Program-made: the position numbers and the translations under genes
The notes under the pieces: model-generated
Databases searched by the model: none
Told to the model about the DNA's origin: nothing
What the model saw: the letters and a program-made list of their open reading frames with translations, nothing else
Shown: piece after piece, positions 1 through 14,400 of the stretch
How the letters are laid out: each line of letters opens with the position of its first letter
Numbering within the stretch: the stretch's first letter is position 1
NCBI RefSeq assembly: GCF_964340395.1
Contig: NC_135552.1
Span: 26,051,681 to 26,115,680 of the forward strand
Length of the DNA stretch: 64,000 bases
Reading direction: 5' to 3'
DNA from: Glandiceps talaboti
Taxonomy: Eukaryota > Hemichordata > Enteropneusta > Spengelidae

Positions 1-1443
1 TGTCAAAATATTAACATATTGAATAGTAACATGAAATGTGTGCCTTGGAAATAAACTATTTAAACTTTTGCTGGTACATGTACTTTGTTCAAGAAAACAC
101 AAACCCATTCACTGTTAAAATCAAGAAAAAAATTCAGGGGTCACCGTACAAATTTTTGAAATTGAGGTCAAAATGTTATCATTTAGAGAATTCAACATGG
201 CCGCCACATACTGTGTTATAAACTCTATGGGAAAATAAAAGATTGTCAGCTTCCTTGAAAACAAGACGGTGGACCCCCTAACTTTCTGTTATTATTTCAA
301 AAGTACAGGAAGCTTTCATATGGCAATGATTCGAGAGATTTGAAGAACTTTGATTTTCAGTGACCTTTGACCCCAAGGCACTCTCTACCTTAAAGTAGAA
401 CAAAATTAATAAAAGTCTTACTTGGTGAAAATACTGCATGGTAGAATCCTTTCAATTATTATGACTTACTGAATTAACTTAAAAATGAAAAAAAATCAAA
501 TGGCTGAGGCTGCTAAACCTCAGCTGAGACAATCTTATTAAAGGGGAATGCCGCTCCAGGAAGTAAAGTATTTTCATAAACTTTCACTCGATTGCCAAGA
601 CACACCAAATTATGAATATTTCTCTCACATCTATTGTTCTGTTAATGGTGCACCATGATATCATGGGTCTTGGCAGACATGAATATTTAGATGCACAATA
701 CCTATTCATGACTCGTAAGTGCTTATTTCCTTCAGCTAAATAATTTATGTGATATGAAATCATGAAGTGACTCTCCAGAACTCAAAAGTTCACAAAAATA
801 CTTTCATTTTCTGGAGTGGTTTGCCTCTTTAATGAAGTATTCTATTTTAAGCAAATCCTTTCATCAAGGACTTTTGGGTGGAGTAGGGTCGATTGAAGCC
901 CTGAATTCTATTCAAGTTATAACTATTCTTTAATCATCTTAATTCTGAAAGCCAGCCACAGTAATTTGTTCATTTCTTTTAGTTGTTAATAATTACCATG
1001 ACCATAACATGGAATTTATTGCATAGCATATTCTAATTTCACACTCAGTTAAATGGGAGTGAAATGGATTTTGATTATAATGTACATGACACATACATAT
1101 CTAATTGAGGTACTGTATCTACAAATATTTGAGTTGAAATTGACCACCAAAATTTGCATATCAAAAGCGAAAACTCAACCACAAATTCAAATATTATCAA
1201 ATAGTTACTATCTATACAATCTATATCTGTGACCATTGTAAGGTAGTGACGACCATCATGAAGGTCCTCTTCTCTTCCATCTCTCTGACATCTATTTGCA
1301 TATAATGTGTAGTACCATGCTAAACATCTCATCTCGCTAGAGATATCTGCATGTTTGTCAACATCTATGCGCATACTGCCATGCTAAACATCTGGTTTGA
1401 GAGAGCCGACATAATTGTCAACATCTATTTGTATATTATCATA
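1..1443. other. 3' flank and 3'UTR of TBC1D7
   Basis: No convincing coding sequence is seen. The part next to the stop is presumably TBC1D7 3'UTR on the minus strand. It contains partial tandem copies of the last coding bases (1315-1475, listed separately) and a minus-strand AATAAA at 1015-1020. The remainder is unremarkable AT-rich sequence. Confidence 0.6.
1015..1020 (-). promoter_or_regulatory. Candidate polyadenylation signal of TBC1D7
   Basis: The plus-strand TTTATT reads AATAAA on the minus strand. It is the first canonical hexamer I find downstream of the TBC1D7 stop, about 424 nt away. No downstream element was verified. Confidence 0.45.
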
Positions 1444-1475
1444 CTAAACATCTGGTTTGAGATAGCCACCATGTT
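1315..1475 (-). repeat. About 60-66-bp imperfect tandem repeat overlapping the TBC1D7 stop
   Basis: Three successive units begin at about 1315, 1381 and 1441. Each shares CTAAACATCT followed by a diverged GATAGCCACCATG-like stretch and CAACATCTAT. The unit at 1441 overlaps the final codons and stop of TBC1D7; the other two lie in the 3'UTR. Confidence 0.65.
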
Positions 1476-4400
1476 TTTCCCACAATTCAATGGCTTTGTT
1501 GATGATTAGATCAGCATTGTCTTGTGGTATCTGCAAATAAGTTGAAAAGTTAATTTGCATAAATTGTGCACTATGAATTGACTACATGATCATTATACAA
1601 TCTTGTGTAAAACTTCAAAAGCAGATATTGGAAATATTGTCAGATGGGTAAACAGAAAACACACAAGAATTCAAGAGACATTTGGACAAACAATATCCCG
1701 GTTGCAAATTTTGCAGAGAGTTCAGGAATCATATTTTTTTACATGAAATAAAACGATGAGTTCAAATTGTCAACTATATCTACAGCTGTACGTACCTTTT
1801 GTAAAAACTTGATGACATTCTCTGGTGTTTTCATATTAAGTAACGGTCGTTGCAATGTGACAACTATTGCTACAGCTGTAAATATTAGTATTGCACAGGC
1901 TCCTCCAATTATTCTATCCCAAAGTCTATGAGGAATAGAAAAGAAATACTAATTGATTTCTGACTGTGAAGCAATAACAATGTATCACTCATGTATATGC
2001 TGACCACTTGAATGAATGTGAGGACACAAACACTAATCCAAGGTATACATTATATGTCATCCATTCCTGACTACAGTGTAACCATTAATTCCTATCTTTT
2101 CAATTGACTCATGTATTATATGTAAAGACAAGCAACATGGTTGTATAGCACTGTTGAAACAGTGGCTCCTGTGACAACAGATGTCTGATTACACACAGGT
2201 AGATTTTTATCATACTCTGCTAGGCTAGTCTGCAACGAGTGCGAATATAGGAATTTCACTCGGCTAGGAATAACAGTAATAGCACCAAGGGGAAGTGAAC
2301 ACTACACATGGTGTGAGGACCAACAAGACAGATCATATGTAAAATTGATTTATGAACCTATGATTTGATAGATGCATGAAGTGTAGAAGCTGGTAAACAA
2401 ACTGGTGTATGAAACTGATCAATGCTAAAACTGTCATGAGATTACATTCTCACCTTTCCAAACCAGGGACTGGAAATATGGCAGCAAAACACTGCTGAAA
2501 CCAGAGATCATACGGCAATCGATTTATCAACTGGTGATCTGACAGGTAGTTGTACAATTTTTCATCTTCCTTCTTTAAATAAAACTCAAACCTTTCATTC
2601 TGGAATCAAAGTACAACATAAATATAAATATGTATCCGTTGTCTAATGGTTGCTATGACAACAGTTATGGCTCAAGATTAGAACTGCCAGGACATCACTG
2701 TATCATACATACATATAACTACAAATTAAAAAAAAAAAAATGGAATAGTTATACAATATTCTTTACAAATACATATTTTTATTACTGAGCAATGCAGACA
2801 ATAATTGTACAAGGATATTCATTTTCAAATTATTTACAATTTGATGAATAAAAATTACTACAAGAAAAGAATTTTTTGCAAACACTTTTGAAAAATTGAA
2901 TTCTTTAACAAAATGTAAATAATACAAATTTAGATATTTCATTTTGTAGACAACATTTAAACAGAAAGATAAAAATAAGTCACTCTACAGACGGAAACTG
3001 TCATGACTTTTTGAGGCTTCATCTGAGCAGACAAATTTTGTCTGTGATTCGAGCAGCAAATATGTAAAGTGAAAACTATACTAGTTTTCCTTCTACAAAT
3101 TTATGTTGTAGATGAGTTTACATGTACATTGTTGTAGCAACCTCAACAATTGTTGAAGAGGTTTCGACCAAAAGTAGCAAAGAAGTGAAGTGAACTTCCA
3201 GTTGTTTCAGTTTGAGCAAGAAATATATGCAGAACACTGTAACGGTAGATGAGTCTTTGCTAGCAGACATAAATTGACACTAAACTTACTAATTTTGATA
3301 TGACATCTTGTTGTTTTTGCAGCAGTCGATAAAACATGATACTTAACCAATAGGCATCTCTGTCACAGTCAACGACTTCAATCATGGACCTTGCTATAGC
3401 TTCCAGTGATTCAAAATCACCATGTGAAAACTACAACATAAAACAATATAGTTTTGTATATTGACAAAGTATGGAAAAACACAACATAAGCTATCTATCA
3501 AAAATACAGAAAAGAACTTGAACCAAATGTAGGTGTATGAGATATCATTGCATATTTCTACAACTGTGAAAAACAACTACGAACGATTTAGATAAAAAAT
3601 ACTCCATTATATTTCAAATTGTTATGGTGCTAAAAATTATGAAGACAGGTTCACGGTCGGTGAAGTAGAACTGTTTGGAACTTGTTCTGCATCTGAGTAT
3701 GTGTGACTTTGTTGTATGTATTGTCGTACATGTACAGCAGATGAAAGTAAGCTGAGCTGGAAACGTCAGAATGGATACAATTGTTTGTTTACTCTCTTGC
3801 AGAAATTGATTTATATACATTGTAATACAATCGTTGCATGTTATAGTCTGCATGTAGTGTTCAATCATTATATGATGAATGTTTTTGTTTTGTCTCTCAA
3901 AATAATGACAGGGACACGTGGAATCTTTTATGTAGTCCTTGTTTAGTTAATCAGCAAGAGATAGACACATGCAACAATTGCACTACTACAATGATAATGT
4001 ATATGAATCACCCTCTGCATAGACTCTCCAGGGTCTATGTTGGTGGAGTGCATATGTCCTCTGCAAGAGACAGGTGAAAGCAACAATTGTATCTGTTCTG
4101 ACTTTGCTCCTGCACATTCTTCTTCTATAAATGATGCAAAAAATCATTCTAACTGAGGTAAGAGTTCCTGGTGCCAACATGTACACAGAGCTCTTATCTC
4201 TTGTCTTCAGACTTATTCTCTGAAAATGTTGCATCGTTGATACCCACTCGTAAACCACTCTTACCCCTTTGCTTTCTTCTAGTGGTAATTTGCCTTCTTC
4301 CAACTGAAACATAAGTCGGTGAGTCTCTGGTAATTCTGTTGCATTGTTAGTTTGTCTCATAACACCCAAGGCATGGCTTAAGTCTTCATACTGTTCACAT

Positions 4401-6062
4401 CTTTGCTTCATAACAAACTTGTGTATGGTTTGATGGACAGGCAGTACACCTAGTAAAGTCACACAGAATCACAAAGTAGAAATAATAAAAGATTAGTTTG
4501 TAATTTTATTGCTGTTCACAGAACTAATTCAATGCATACAGAAATATGAATCCACTATCAGGTTCAAGGTTGTGACCTTTGCATATAGTAGGTGTCATGA
4601 AAAAATATACTATTGTAGCAAAAAATGAAGTATAAATGTCACTAAATATTACAAGCAAATTTTACTCTTTGTAAATCACTCATTTTTTGTTTTGAAATGA
4701 TTTTGGGATTTTTTAATTGAGCAAATATGACTGGAACATATAAATAAATGTTCATTGCTTGTATTTTGCCAAGGACAGGACAAAATTGGAGTAACCTACC
4801 CAACACTACTTTCCATACAAACGGTCGGTGAATAGCTGGTACTGGAAAACGTTGACAAAATGTTGTCAGTTTATCAACATCTACAAATACAAAACAAGAA
4901 AAGAAAAAAGAAAATATCACAAGTAGGAAAATTTTCACTCACTCAAAATCCAACCAGTTTCACCAGAATTTACCACTGTTAGAACTTGACTGGTTGCTAC
5001 ACAGCTAATTTTTACCTCCCTTTCAAAGTTTCCCATATCAATAATAGTCATATTAACCTTAAAGCTCTTAACAGTGGTATATACAACAATATAAAAAAGA
5101 ATACAACATTTTCACATTGTGATAGTGTGAGTTAATATGTATCACGGTATTTATATATACTATGCTAACATAACACACACTGGATGACCTTATAACACAG
5201 TTTTTGAAATTCATGCTGAGATTGGCTGTAAATACAAAAAGATGTATCACGTTCTATATACAAAATATAGATGTATGTGTGAGTGTTCTGATCATATATA
5301 GGGTTACACCAGGATATTGGTTATTTCCTGTCTGTTGGATTTACTGGAAAGTAATCAATAGGAAGCTGAGGCAATAGAGAACCAAGGATGGATATTCAGT
5401 GTTATTACGTCTATGTAAATATGGATCCTGCTACAGGTATCTGTATAGGTAAACTTGTGTATGTAGTTACACATTAAATGATATATAAAATCATGATGAA
5501 AAATAATATTGGATACTATGTACCCAAAATTAGAGCATGTGACCTCCACAGGTCAGCTGGAGTATAGTTGCTTGAGATAACTTTCATCACTAATGTTGTA
5601 TGTCTGTATCCATTTTTGGTAATGGCATGTATTAATGCTGAAAAACATATTCAATAAATTGAATAATGAGATGTGTTTTCTGTTGCCATGGTCACATGAC
5701 TGGCTTCACTATTTGAAAATGACATAGTGCCCAAAATCAAAAGCCTGCATCGAGTAAAATTTCAAACTGACTATTATAGTATATTACTAATGAATAAAAT
5801 CAACCACTAATTGGCATGTATGTTTGACAACTTATTGAAGTTCAATGAACTACATATGTTCACCGTCTTAGTATCTTAAAGATACAACTATTGCATCATC
5901 AATTCTGTATTTTGAAAAATGTCAATTTAAGAGTAAGTTAGTTTACGTACCAAGTGGGTCTTCTTTCAGTAAAATTTCAAGTGATTTTTTCTCTTCCACA
6001 CCCTTGAATCCAACTTTTTCGTAATAATGTGAGCGAAAATTCCTTTCGTCTGTGTGCGTCAT
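1444..6062 (-). CDS. TBC1D7: TBC1 domain family member 7, TSC complex subunit (7 coding exons, 293 aa)
   Basis: Coding exons in transcript order are 6062-5951, 4880-4800, 4449-4265, 3430-3290, 2599-2454, 1925-1796 and 1530-1444. All junctions are GT-AG and the phases join without a break (882 nt). The start ATG is at 6062-6060 and the TAG stop at 1446-1444. The protein opens [20 protein letters not shown], and exon 2 carries [21 protein letters not shown], which I recognise as TBC1D7. The length of 293 aa equals the human protein as I recall it. Later TBC-domain blocks include [17 protein letters not shown] in exon 5 and [15 protein letters not shown] in exon 6. The canonical IxxDxxR arginine-finger motif of Rab GAPs is not seen, as expected for this subfamily. 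Known role: it binds TSC1 and stabilises the TSC1-TSC2 complex that restrains Rheb and mTORC1, partly at the lysosome. Exon borders come from reading splice consensus, not from transcripts. Confidence 0.95.
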
Positions 6063-6995
6063 TGTTTTTGGTTTCCCCCCAAATTCAAAACTACTTTTTT
6101 CCTTCACGTGACTTCAGTCACACAGATTTACAAATTGCAGTCATTTTTGGCATCTTATGAACTGTGTTGTTTTGTGCCTTCATAAATATATTAATGACCT
6201 GCATGCACCCGGCCCCTCTCGATCCCCGACCCCTTGTAAGTTGTAAAACCCTCAGCTGCAGCTCCGACCCCCGTCTGATGATGAACGGTCGGTGTTCCTA
6301 CCACCGATATTCTAGGTCAATATGCAGTCGTTGCGAGAAGATCAATATATTGCGCCAGTCACAGATTGTTCAGTAGATAACTAATGCATTCACAACGTCT
6401 TCCAAATATCTGCCTTTGCTAGTACATCGAAGAACTTGGAGGAGCTCAGCGTTGCTGTTACGGTGTAGTGGTCTCGCGCTCAATCATGTCATCGCTGCAC
6501 CTAGTCACATGTCACATTGAGGTCAGCGGTTAAAGGTCATCAGAGGTCACGCGTAATCGAACAGTGTACAGAACTTGTGTATGTGCGAGTACGTATGTGT
6601 AGATCAAACAACATGATAACAACGATCTAAATATAGCCTTCCTGCTGATTTTCGTGAATGACTGTAAGTATTTCATGAAAATATCTGCCATCCTATAGCT
6701 GGCTTTATGTTAATATCGCCAACTGGTGCCTTTATTCGGAAAAAAGTATTTGACTTCACATCAGTGCACACGTCATAATTCCATCACGGAGAGTGACTGA
6801 TCGTGAGCCCGGATGATTCAGCGACCTCTATCTATTACACTCTGTAAAAGGACGTCGAAACTGTGACGTGTGTGAGTTGTGAGGCAACTATCGGCCGACG
6901 CGCTTTAAAAGTGCTGTGTTGACTGGATCGGTCACTTTATGCTTTCTTGCCAGGTGATGTACAGCTGAGGTGTGTCGTTTACAATCTACGTCATC
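6063..6995. promoter_or_regulatory. Divergent intergenic region, probable bidirectional promoter
   Basis: The interval lies between the start codons of TBC1D7 (minus) and the DUF547 gene (plus), so it must hold both 5'UTRs and promoters unless distal noncoding exons exist. It looks less AT-rich than the introns, has several CG dinucleotides, an E-box at 6104-6112 and a weak TATA-like TTTAAAAG near 6903. No start site can be fixed from sequence alone. Confidence 0.6.
6104..6112 (-). promoter_or_regulatory. Palindromic E-box (CLEAR-like) close upstream of TBC1D7
   Basis: TCACGTGAC lies about 42 bp upstream of the TBC1D7 ATG. It contains the CACGTG core and matches nine of ten positions of the GTCACGTGAC CLEAR motif bound by TFEB/MITF; USF and MYC factors bind the same core. 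Binding here is inference. Confidence 0.4.
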
Positions 6996-7952
6996 ATGTT
7001 TGGATCGGAACCTACTGTACGAGTCTTAAATGTACCACCGAGTTGTAATCAACCTACAACTTCTAGTACAGCACAATCAACAACTCCCAAACAGAAAACA
7101 GTTACAGATGCCGTGAGTGTATCCCAACAACTCCAGAAGTCGATGTTGAGGTAGATACTTTTCTATGTTATCATTAGTAGACACACCCATGTATTATTGT
7201 GTAGACTTTATTTACTAGTGTTGTCTCTTCAACCGTATTTGTTTTGCTCCTGTTATCTTTCCCAGCCAAACGACGTCGAATGTAAAATCGCCTCTAAATT
7301 CATCCAAGGAAACATTTGGTCATCATAATTGATGTATTTTTAGTGATAGTGATAGTGTATGTATACTGACCCAAATGAACTTACACTGCCCAAACTTATA
7401 CTAGATGTTAATTTTGAATTAGGTGTAAAGCTTTGTATGTTTAGAGTAAAAATTATAGTTGAAAAAGCTATGAATTTCTTGAATGCCATTTTCCTGTAAT
7501 GAAAATAAAGGAACACAACACAGGGTCATGTGAAGTTAATGTGCATACTAGTTCTTACAATGCTGTCACTTGTGTAGCACATTGATACCAACTGGTTTAG
7601 TTAAAAAAACAAGTTGTCATAACATTACCAAACTCTAACTTCTTGTCCCTCTTTGCCAAGTTGCAGTTTTTATCTATCCCATTCAATACACATATGTATA
7701 CAGTGTTACCGATAGTGGTTATCATTTCCAATGAAATACTACCCCCTCCCTCTCTCCTGCCATTACTGCAACCCCACCCATGACCTCTCACCTTTACAGA
7801 TAATGATACCTGAAATGCAACACCACTTGACAAATAGATAATAAAGTAAAAATTCTACTGTTAGAAAGTAAATTTTGAAATACAACTGTCCAATATTTAC
7901 TATTCATCGAAACAAATGTTTTGTCCTTTTTAGTTTTATGTCAAATAGTGAG

Positions 7953-8010
<58 letters not shown>

Positions 8011-11000
8011 TGTAGTCCTTATGACAGTCACTGCTAAGTTAGGTGTAGTGTGGTATGGGGTGGATGGGGATTGGTTGATGCTTTGTTATACAAATTATTT
8101 TTGAATTAACTAAACTGCACATTCATAACATCTATAGACATCACAATGTGCAAACAACACAACACTTCCAGTTTGTAAATTAAACATCAGAGGATTTATT
8201 TGTAAATTTGTGAGGAATTATACAGAAAAATAAAAAAAAATAATAAACAGCTTAAGTTTGTGATGAATTATACAGAAAAATAAAAAAAATAATAAACAGC
8301 TTAAGTTTTATCACTGAATATACATGATTGACCTCTTAAGGTCATCATCAGTTTTATCATTTTGACTCTCACCAAGATCTTTGTGACATGTACATAATCT
8401 GGTAGATGATAAAATATTAAACTTAATCAGAAAAAAAAAATGTAGTTTTTTTATTACTGGTTTCACCATGACTTGTTGCTGGTTGGTCATTTCTGTATCA
8501 TACCACAGACCAGCATTTACACAATAGCTTGTCTTGATATATGATATCTCATAAAACAGAATTCAATGCCTGTCAGCCAACTATGGTATGAATAATACAG
8601 TTGTCAGTAAATGTCAGTTAGTGGAATTAAAAATATCAAATCTAGCAATAACTTGTTCAACCAAGTGAAACAACACACGACATTCATTAATTCATTAATT
8701 AATTAATTAATTAATACTGTTTTCTTCAACCTGTAGTTATTTGTCCACAAAAAATATCCCCTGGTAGAGAGAGGTGCTTACTATACTACATTGTATTCCT
8801 GCACATCCCTGCAGGATACTGGGCATTTTACATTGAATAAAATCTATTAATAGCTATCATGTATCAACATAGCCTGTATTCTACATTCCTTGGTTCATTT
8901 CATTCAGGTTACAAAGTTTATAATTATAATAATTATAATAAGTATGGCCTTTATGCCAACATCTTATAACTCAAATGTTACCTGTTATCTTAATTTTGTT
9001 TTCAAAACCACTAAGGTACATAACATGTATTGCACCAGGTTTTCATTAGTCTAGGCATACCCATGAGTGTAATAAAGAGATATTCAAATTTTGTATGAAA
9101 GAGATATCAATTAAATATTTAACAGTTTGGGATGAAATTTTCATTTGTTTAATTATAATAATTTATGTCCATATCTTGTGACCTACTGACATTGGTGCTG
9201 ATTAAAAACATACCTACATCATACTGAACACTTATATGCAGTTATATTTTATACATCATTTGTGTCTTGTTACCTAACACTGGTGATGTTCTCCCCTGAT
9301 TATTATGTAGGTGATAGAATTACTATCCATGTCAACACCATTAGAATCATTGTTATTTAAATCGTTTGTAAGACAATCCAGGGAAAGAGCCAGGCCACAT
9401 TGTTGTTTTATTTATCTTTGCTACCAGTATATTTTGTGACAAATTCTTGATAGTGTTTACAGTTTTGTGAGAGTTACTTTATAGGTGTAACCCAGTGTGG
9501 TAAATGAGTTTTTGTTTGTTCACTTGTTTAATGAGTCAACACCAAGTACACTGAATTCCAAATATAGACAAAACACCTCTTGGTGAATATTGATCAAAGG
9601 TGACCTGACCTAAGGTACACATCTATGCATTGTTAGTCTAATGATCCCGTCAAGATATATGAATAATGTCAATCAGTACTTTCAAAAGTATCCAAATCAT
9701 CAAATTTACTCCATCATTGTCAAACCGCTATGGCAGCACTTAACAAACACCTCCACATATTATATTATACTCTGACTTGGAAATCTTCATAATCACCAGT
9801 GACTTATGCCTGATACAAAAAGCTGTTCATGTAAATTTCTCTTGTGTTATTCCACAGTAATTTGTTTCTGTTTATCGCTAATTCTTTATTTATGGGTTAC
9901 CATGACAATTGACACTTTTATAACATAGTTACAGGACCCTAAATCCAGACATAACCTTATCACCAAGGTTGCATTATTAATAAATATCTGTTTAAATGAT
10001 TAAAAATCCTGATGTGCTGTAACTTGAGATGATCACAATATGTGTGTACAAACAAATTTCATCTTGGTAGAAAAAGGATTTAATAATAAAAGGCCATTTT
10101 AATACATGTATGTCACAAAAATACAAATCAAATGGAAACTGGATGATCTCAACAAAACTCAACTCAATGGGTTTCCAAGAGTCCTGACTAGCTTTTGCCT
10201 TGTTAACAGAGTATCAAAGGTATGAGGAAGAAAACATAATTATATAATTATATATAAGACAACATACCATGTGTGTTTGGTGTATGGTGATATAAATATT
10301 AATTACCTCCACTGTATATATTGTAAATATGACTCATTGGTGAATTGTTTTGAACTAAGTAAAGTCAGAATGTCAGTATAAAAAGTCGAACTGAAACTGA
10401 ACTATTCAAATATGATTATAATTGTAAACCATACATGTACCTTGGTTTCTTCATGAAACCTACATGTACCAAGACACACTGCCTAGAGGCAGTCATTTGG
10501 TGAGCACAAAATTATGCACTGGCTGGCAAAAATGATGATTATTAGCAGTGTAAAATATGATCATATCTTGATAAAGCTCCAAAATCATATTCATTTTGAA
10601 AATATGTTTCATAGTATTAGAGTGCAAGTCAAATTAATGTGTGTGTATATAATATGTACAAGAACTACAAGGTGTTGTGGGAAATTTGATCTCAATATGT
10701 AAATGACAACCTTCTGAAAGTCAGCTTAGTTGTCTTTCAGTGTTGCAATATGATATCATCATAAATGTATGCCATATTTAGATTTTAGATTTTCATCATA
10801 AATGCTGTATTATAGTTTTAATTGCAAAGTGCATAATTCACTGTAAAGAGAGTAAGATTACTAATATTGTTCTCCTATTGACACAATATAATGTCTTTAT
10901 TGTTGTGTTACTTTCATGCTCTGTCAATTATCATGATTATATTTCACTTTCATGCCCTCTAAATTATAATGAAAGTCTTTCAGTTTATTAATATATGAAT

Positions 11001-11326
11001 TATTAATTGCAGTTATGTAATAATTGGCAATTGTGCATAAGTACTAGTACTGGTCCTTCTTTTATCACCAGTGTGTGAGGAACATGTTGTGGTGATCATA
11101 GACCTCTTTGTTCAGATATGTCTGGTTAGATGGTGGAAGAGATGAGAGGAAGGGATGACTGACTATATTATTATGTATCACTTTCTGGACACTAAAGATA
11201 TCCAACAATTTCTCTTTCTTCCCAGATATTATCTAATTATCTGTCCTTCAGCTTATACAAAAAAAAACAGCTACATTAAACAGCCAACCACAAACAGATA
11301 GACTGACCACCCAATAGACAGACAGG

Positions 11327-11364
<38 letters not shown>

Positions 11365-11393
11365 CAGACACAGACACAGACACAGACAGACAA

Positions 11394-11464
<71 letters not shown>

Positions 11465-14400
11465 CACACACACACACACACAGACACAGACACAGATAGA
11501 CAAATAGACAGTCAGGCCAGCAGATAGAGAACATGCTGACTGACAGGCTGTAACATTAATACAACTTCAATGTACTGTTAGGAAAAAATTAATTTATAAA
11601 TTTATGCAAGTAATTATTTTCTGTTTAAATATGATGATCATAATAATTAGTATTTGTCAAATCTGAACTTTCTTTGTTTCAACTTTACATTGACAGGATG
11701 AAGGGTGAGTTTATGAGTGAGAATGGTACTGGAGTAGACTATAAAGCCTTGAAGACTAGTGATATTTTTACAGCATATAAAATAATGACTCAAGACCTCA
11801 TTGATGTCAACTTGGATTCATTCAACAGAACTCAGAAAATGGTCTTCTTTATTAGTATCCTTATCATATTGAACTTTATATTCCACAGAAACTTGTACCA
11901 AATCTATCAAAGAATATGCCACCTTGAACTTTACCACAAAACCAGAATGACTTATATATAGAGTTTAAATTATGGCATGATGTTATTAATGTTTGACTCA
12001 ACATTTTGTGCAAGCAGGCACATAAAATAATACATTTGATCCCACCATGAACACAAATCAACATCACTGTCAGATGAGACATTAAGGAAGATTCTAAAAT
12101 AAAACTGTTTGTGTTCACAGTGAGAAAAGATGTTACATTTTATGTGTGTGCATGCTATTAGCATCTGTATTTTTGTTTGTGTAATTCATAACAAAAAAGG
12201 TGTGAGACATTAAAACATTCTACTGCCTATTTGAAATGCTATAGTCACTCTGGTTTTGTAGTATATTCCTCAAAACTTTAGCCCAGATGTATCACAGCTT
12301 CTGGTAGTAATCTGAAATTCAACACACCAGGTTCATATGCTTACTGTGTGTTGCACCTCAGCTAGTCAGGTGAAAGTCAGCACATTAACTGTCAAACCTG
12401 ATAGTCAAGACTATGGCCTACAGAAATTTATACCTATTCTGTTTTGTTCTTAAAGCATATAATGGGTAAAGCAGTCAAAGTGGTTTTTGTGTTGTTACAT
12501 TTATTAGTATTGATGTTTGATTAATAAATGTTTTAAAAGCCAACCAGGTCAAAATCAGACAAATTTATTGATTTAAAAACTCTCCCAAATTAAATTTTGG
12601 TTCCTCCGTGAGTTTAAAATCAGCTACTACTTACAAATATGGCCAGACAAATTCTGATGGAATTATTATTTAATTATCACTGAACAGTACATTTTATAGT
12701 ATGTTAAACTTTATATTTTTACTCTCTGTAATATGAAATATTGTAATCTGAATCTGATTGCATGGGTGAAAGGTCATAGGTCAAAATACAGAAAGTATCA
12801 CAAATTCACAAACATTAATGTTTGTATGTACATCTTTCAATTGTTATCATCGATGTCAGCCTGATCAATTTTTTGTATGAATGGCAGTCATGTGTATAAT
12901 TTGATATAGATGAAAATCATTACAAATAGTACTTTCCTACCAAGAAGTCTGTCACAAATTTTATAGTCAGAAATCTAAACTGATTTTACTAACAAGTTTT
13001 AATGTAAAAGTGTAAGGTTGATTATTTTGGTACTGTGAGGGCATGTCCTCTGTAAACTCTGTTTGACCTTTGTATCATCTCTCACTATATTGTATAAAAC
13101 ATCAGGAGATTAACTTGTTTGCTGTGTCAAAATATTCTATTTGATTATTCTAATGACTATTGATTGTATCTTTAATAGTTAACTGATAAAGGGATATAAT
13201 TTTAAACTCTAGCAAGTATTAACATTTTAACCAATACACACAAAATACTAGTACTTTTGATAAACCGAGTGCTTTCAACTGCAAACTGTCTGTCTCGTTC
13301 CCTTCATGATAGATTTGAGAACTTTAACAATAACAAATATTGCACAAGTTGACCAAATTACACGATGAAATTGTGTCGTCTAAGAGCATTGTCTATAACT
13401 GATATGTCTATCAGTCTACAGTACAATCTATGTACAGTTAGTATTCTTAAGTATTACTTGGTTACTTTCTAAACACAAATCCTACTTGAATTTCAACCAG
13501 AGTTAATTGCCTCTGAGAGAAGATGCATCCTTGGTCTGAGCTCTAGGTTCTCCCTCAGTTTATGTTAGAGTCCAGACTTCAATTCATTCTTCCAACCAGA
13601 GATGAAAGAAGTCAAATCTTGGATTTAAAGTTCTGCTTTTTTATTGTTGTTTATTGTTCATAAAACCCAGGTTACAAAAGAAGATGTTAAAGGCGAGTCA
13701 TGTTTAATTAGCATTAAATTTTGCCAAGGTGTAAAGAAAACTGACAGAGCTACCAAAAAAGTTTGTCCTAAACTAAAGAATGGTCCCATCTAACTCTTAA
13801 GACTCCATGCCATGCCATGATGTGTTGTGGTCATTAACATAAATTAGCATAACCGCGTATAATTTTACGTGTGATGTATGTAGCGTTGTGAGGTTTATAC
13901 ACCCCAGACAGGAAGTCTGCATTACCGTTATACGTAATCAGATTAATCATACATAATGTATGCAAACGCACATCGCTTCAAAGGAAATGCCGCAGTTGCG
14001 TATCCTGTGGGTGGAGGGTCTATAAGGGAACCAAAATGATTATACATTGTATATAGCTATAACCTATTTGTATCTGAAGAAAGTAACTCTTTGGAATCTT
14101 TAATGAATAATCTTATCTGCTAAGATCTATTACTGAAAGAACAACAGAGGTGAAAAAGAGTTTCAATTTGGTGTTTCTTGGCAACCAAGTGAAAAGTATG
14201 TGATATGAAATATAGGACTCTCTAAGAACCCACTTAATGAAAATATTTGTATTTCTTGGAATGGCATTCCCATTTAGAGCCTTTAGCCTTTTTTGAGTGT
14301 TGTTTTCCTTAAAGATATTTGTATAGATATTTACAATGCATTGACAATTCATGGTTTAATAGAATGTGACAGTCTTCCAGCCTCTGTACTTGATGTCAGA

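Larger units (their letters stand above)
7151..11696 (+). other. Intron 1 of the DUF547 gene
   Basis: No exon or gene is recognised. It contains a CA microsatellite at 7954-8008, a 57-bp tandem duplication around 8209-8309, a TTAA-type repeat near 8687-8716 and a CAGA tetranucleotide tract at about 11290-11520. Open frames over the CAGA tract are repeat artefacts. Confidence 0.75.
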
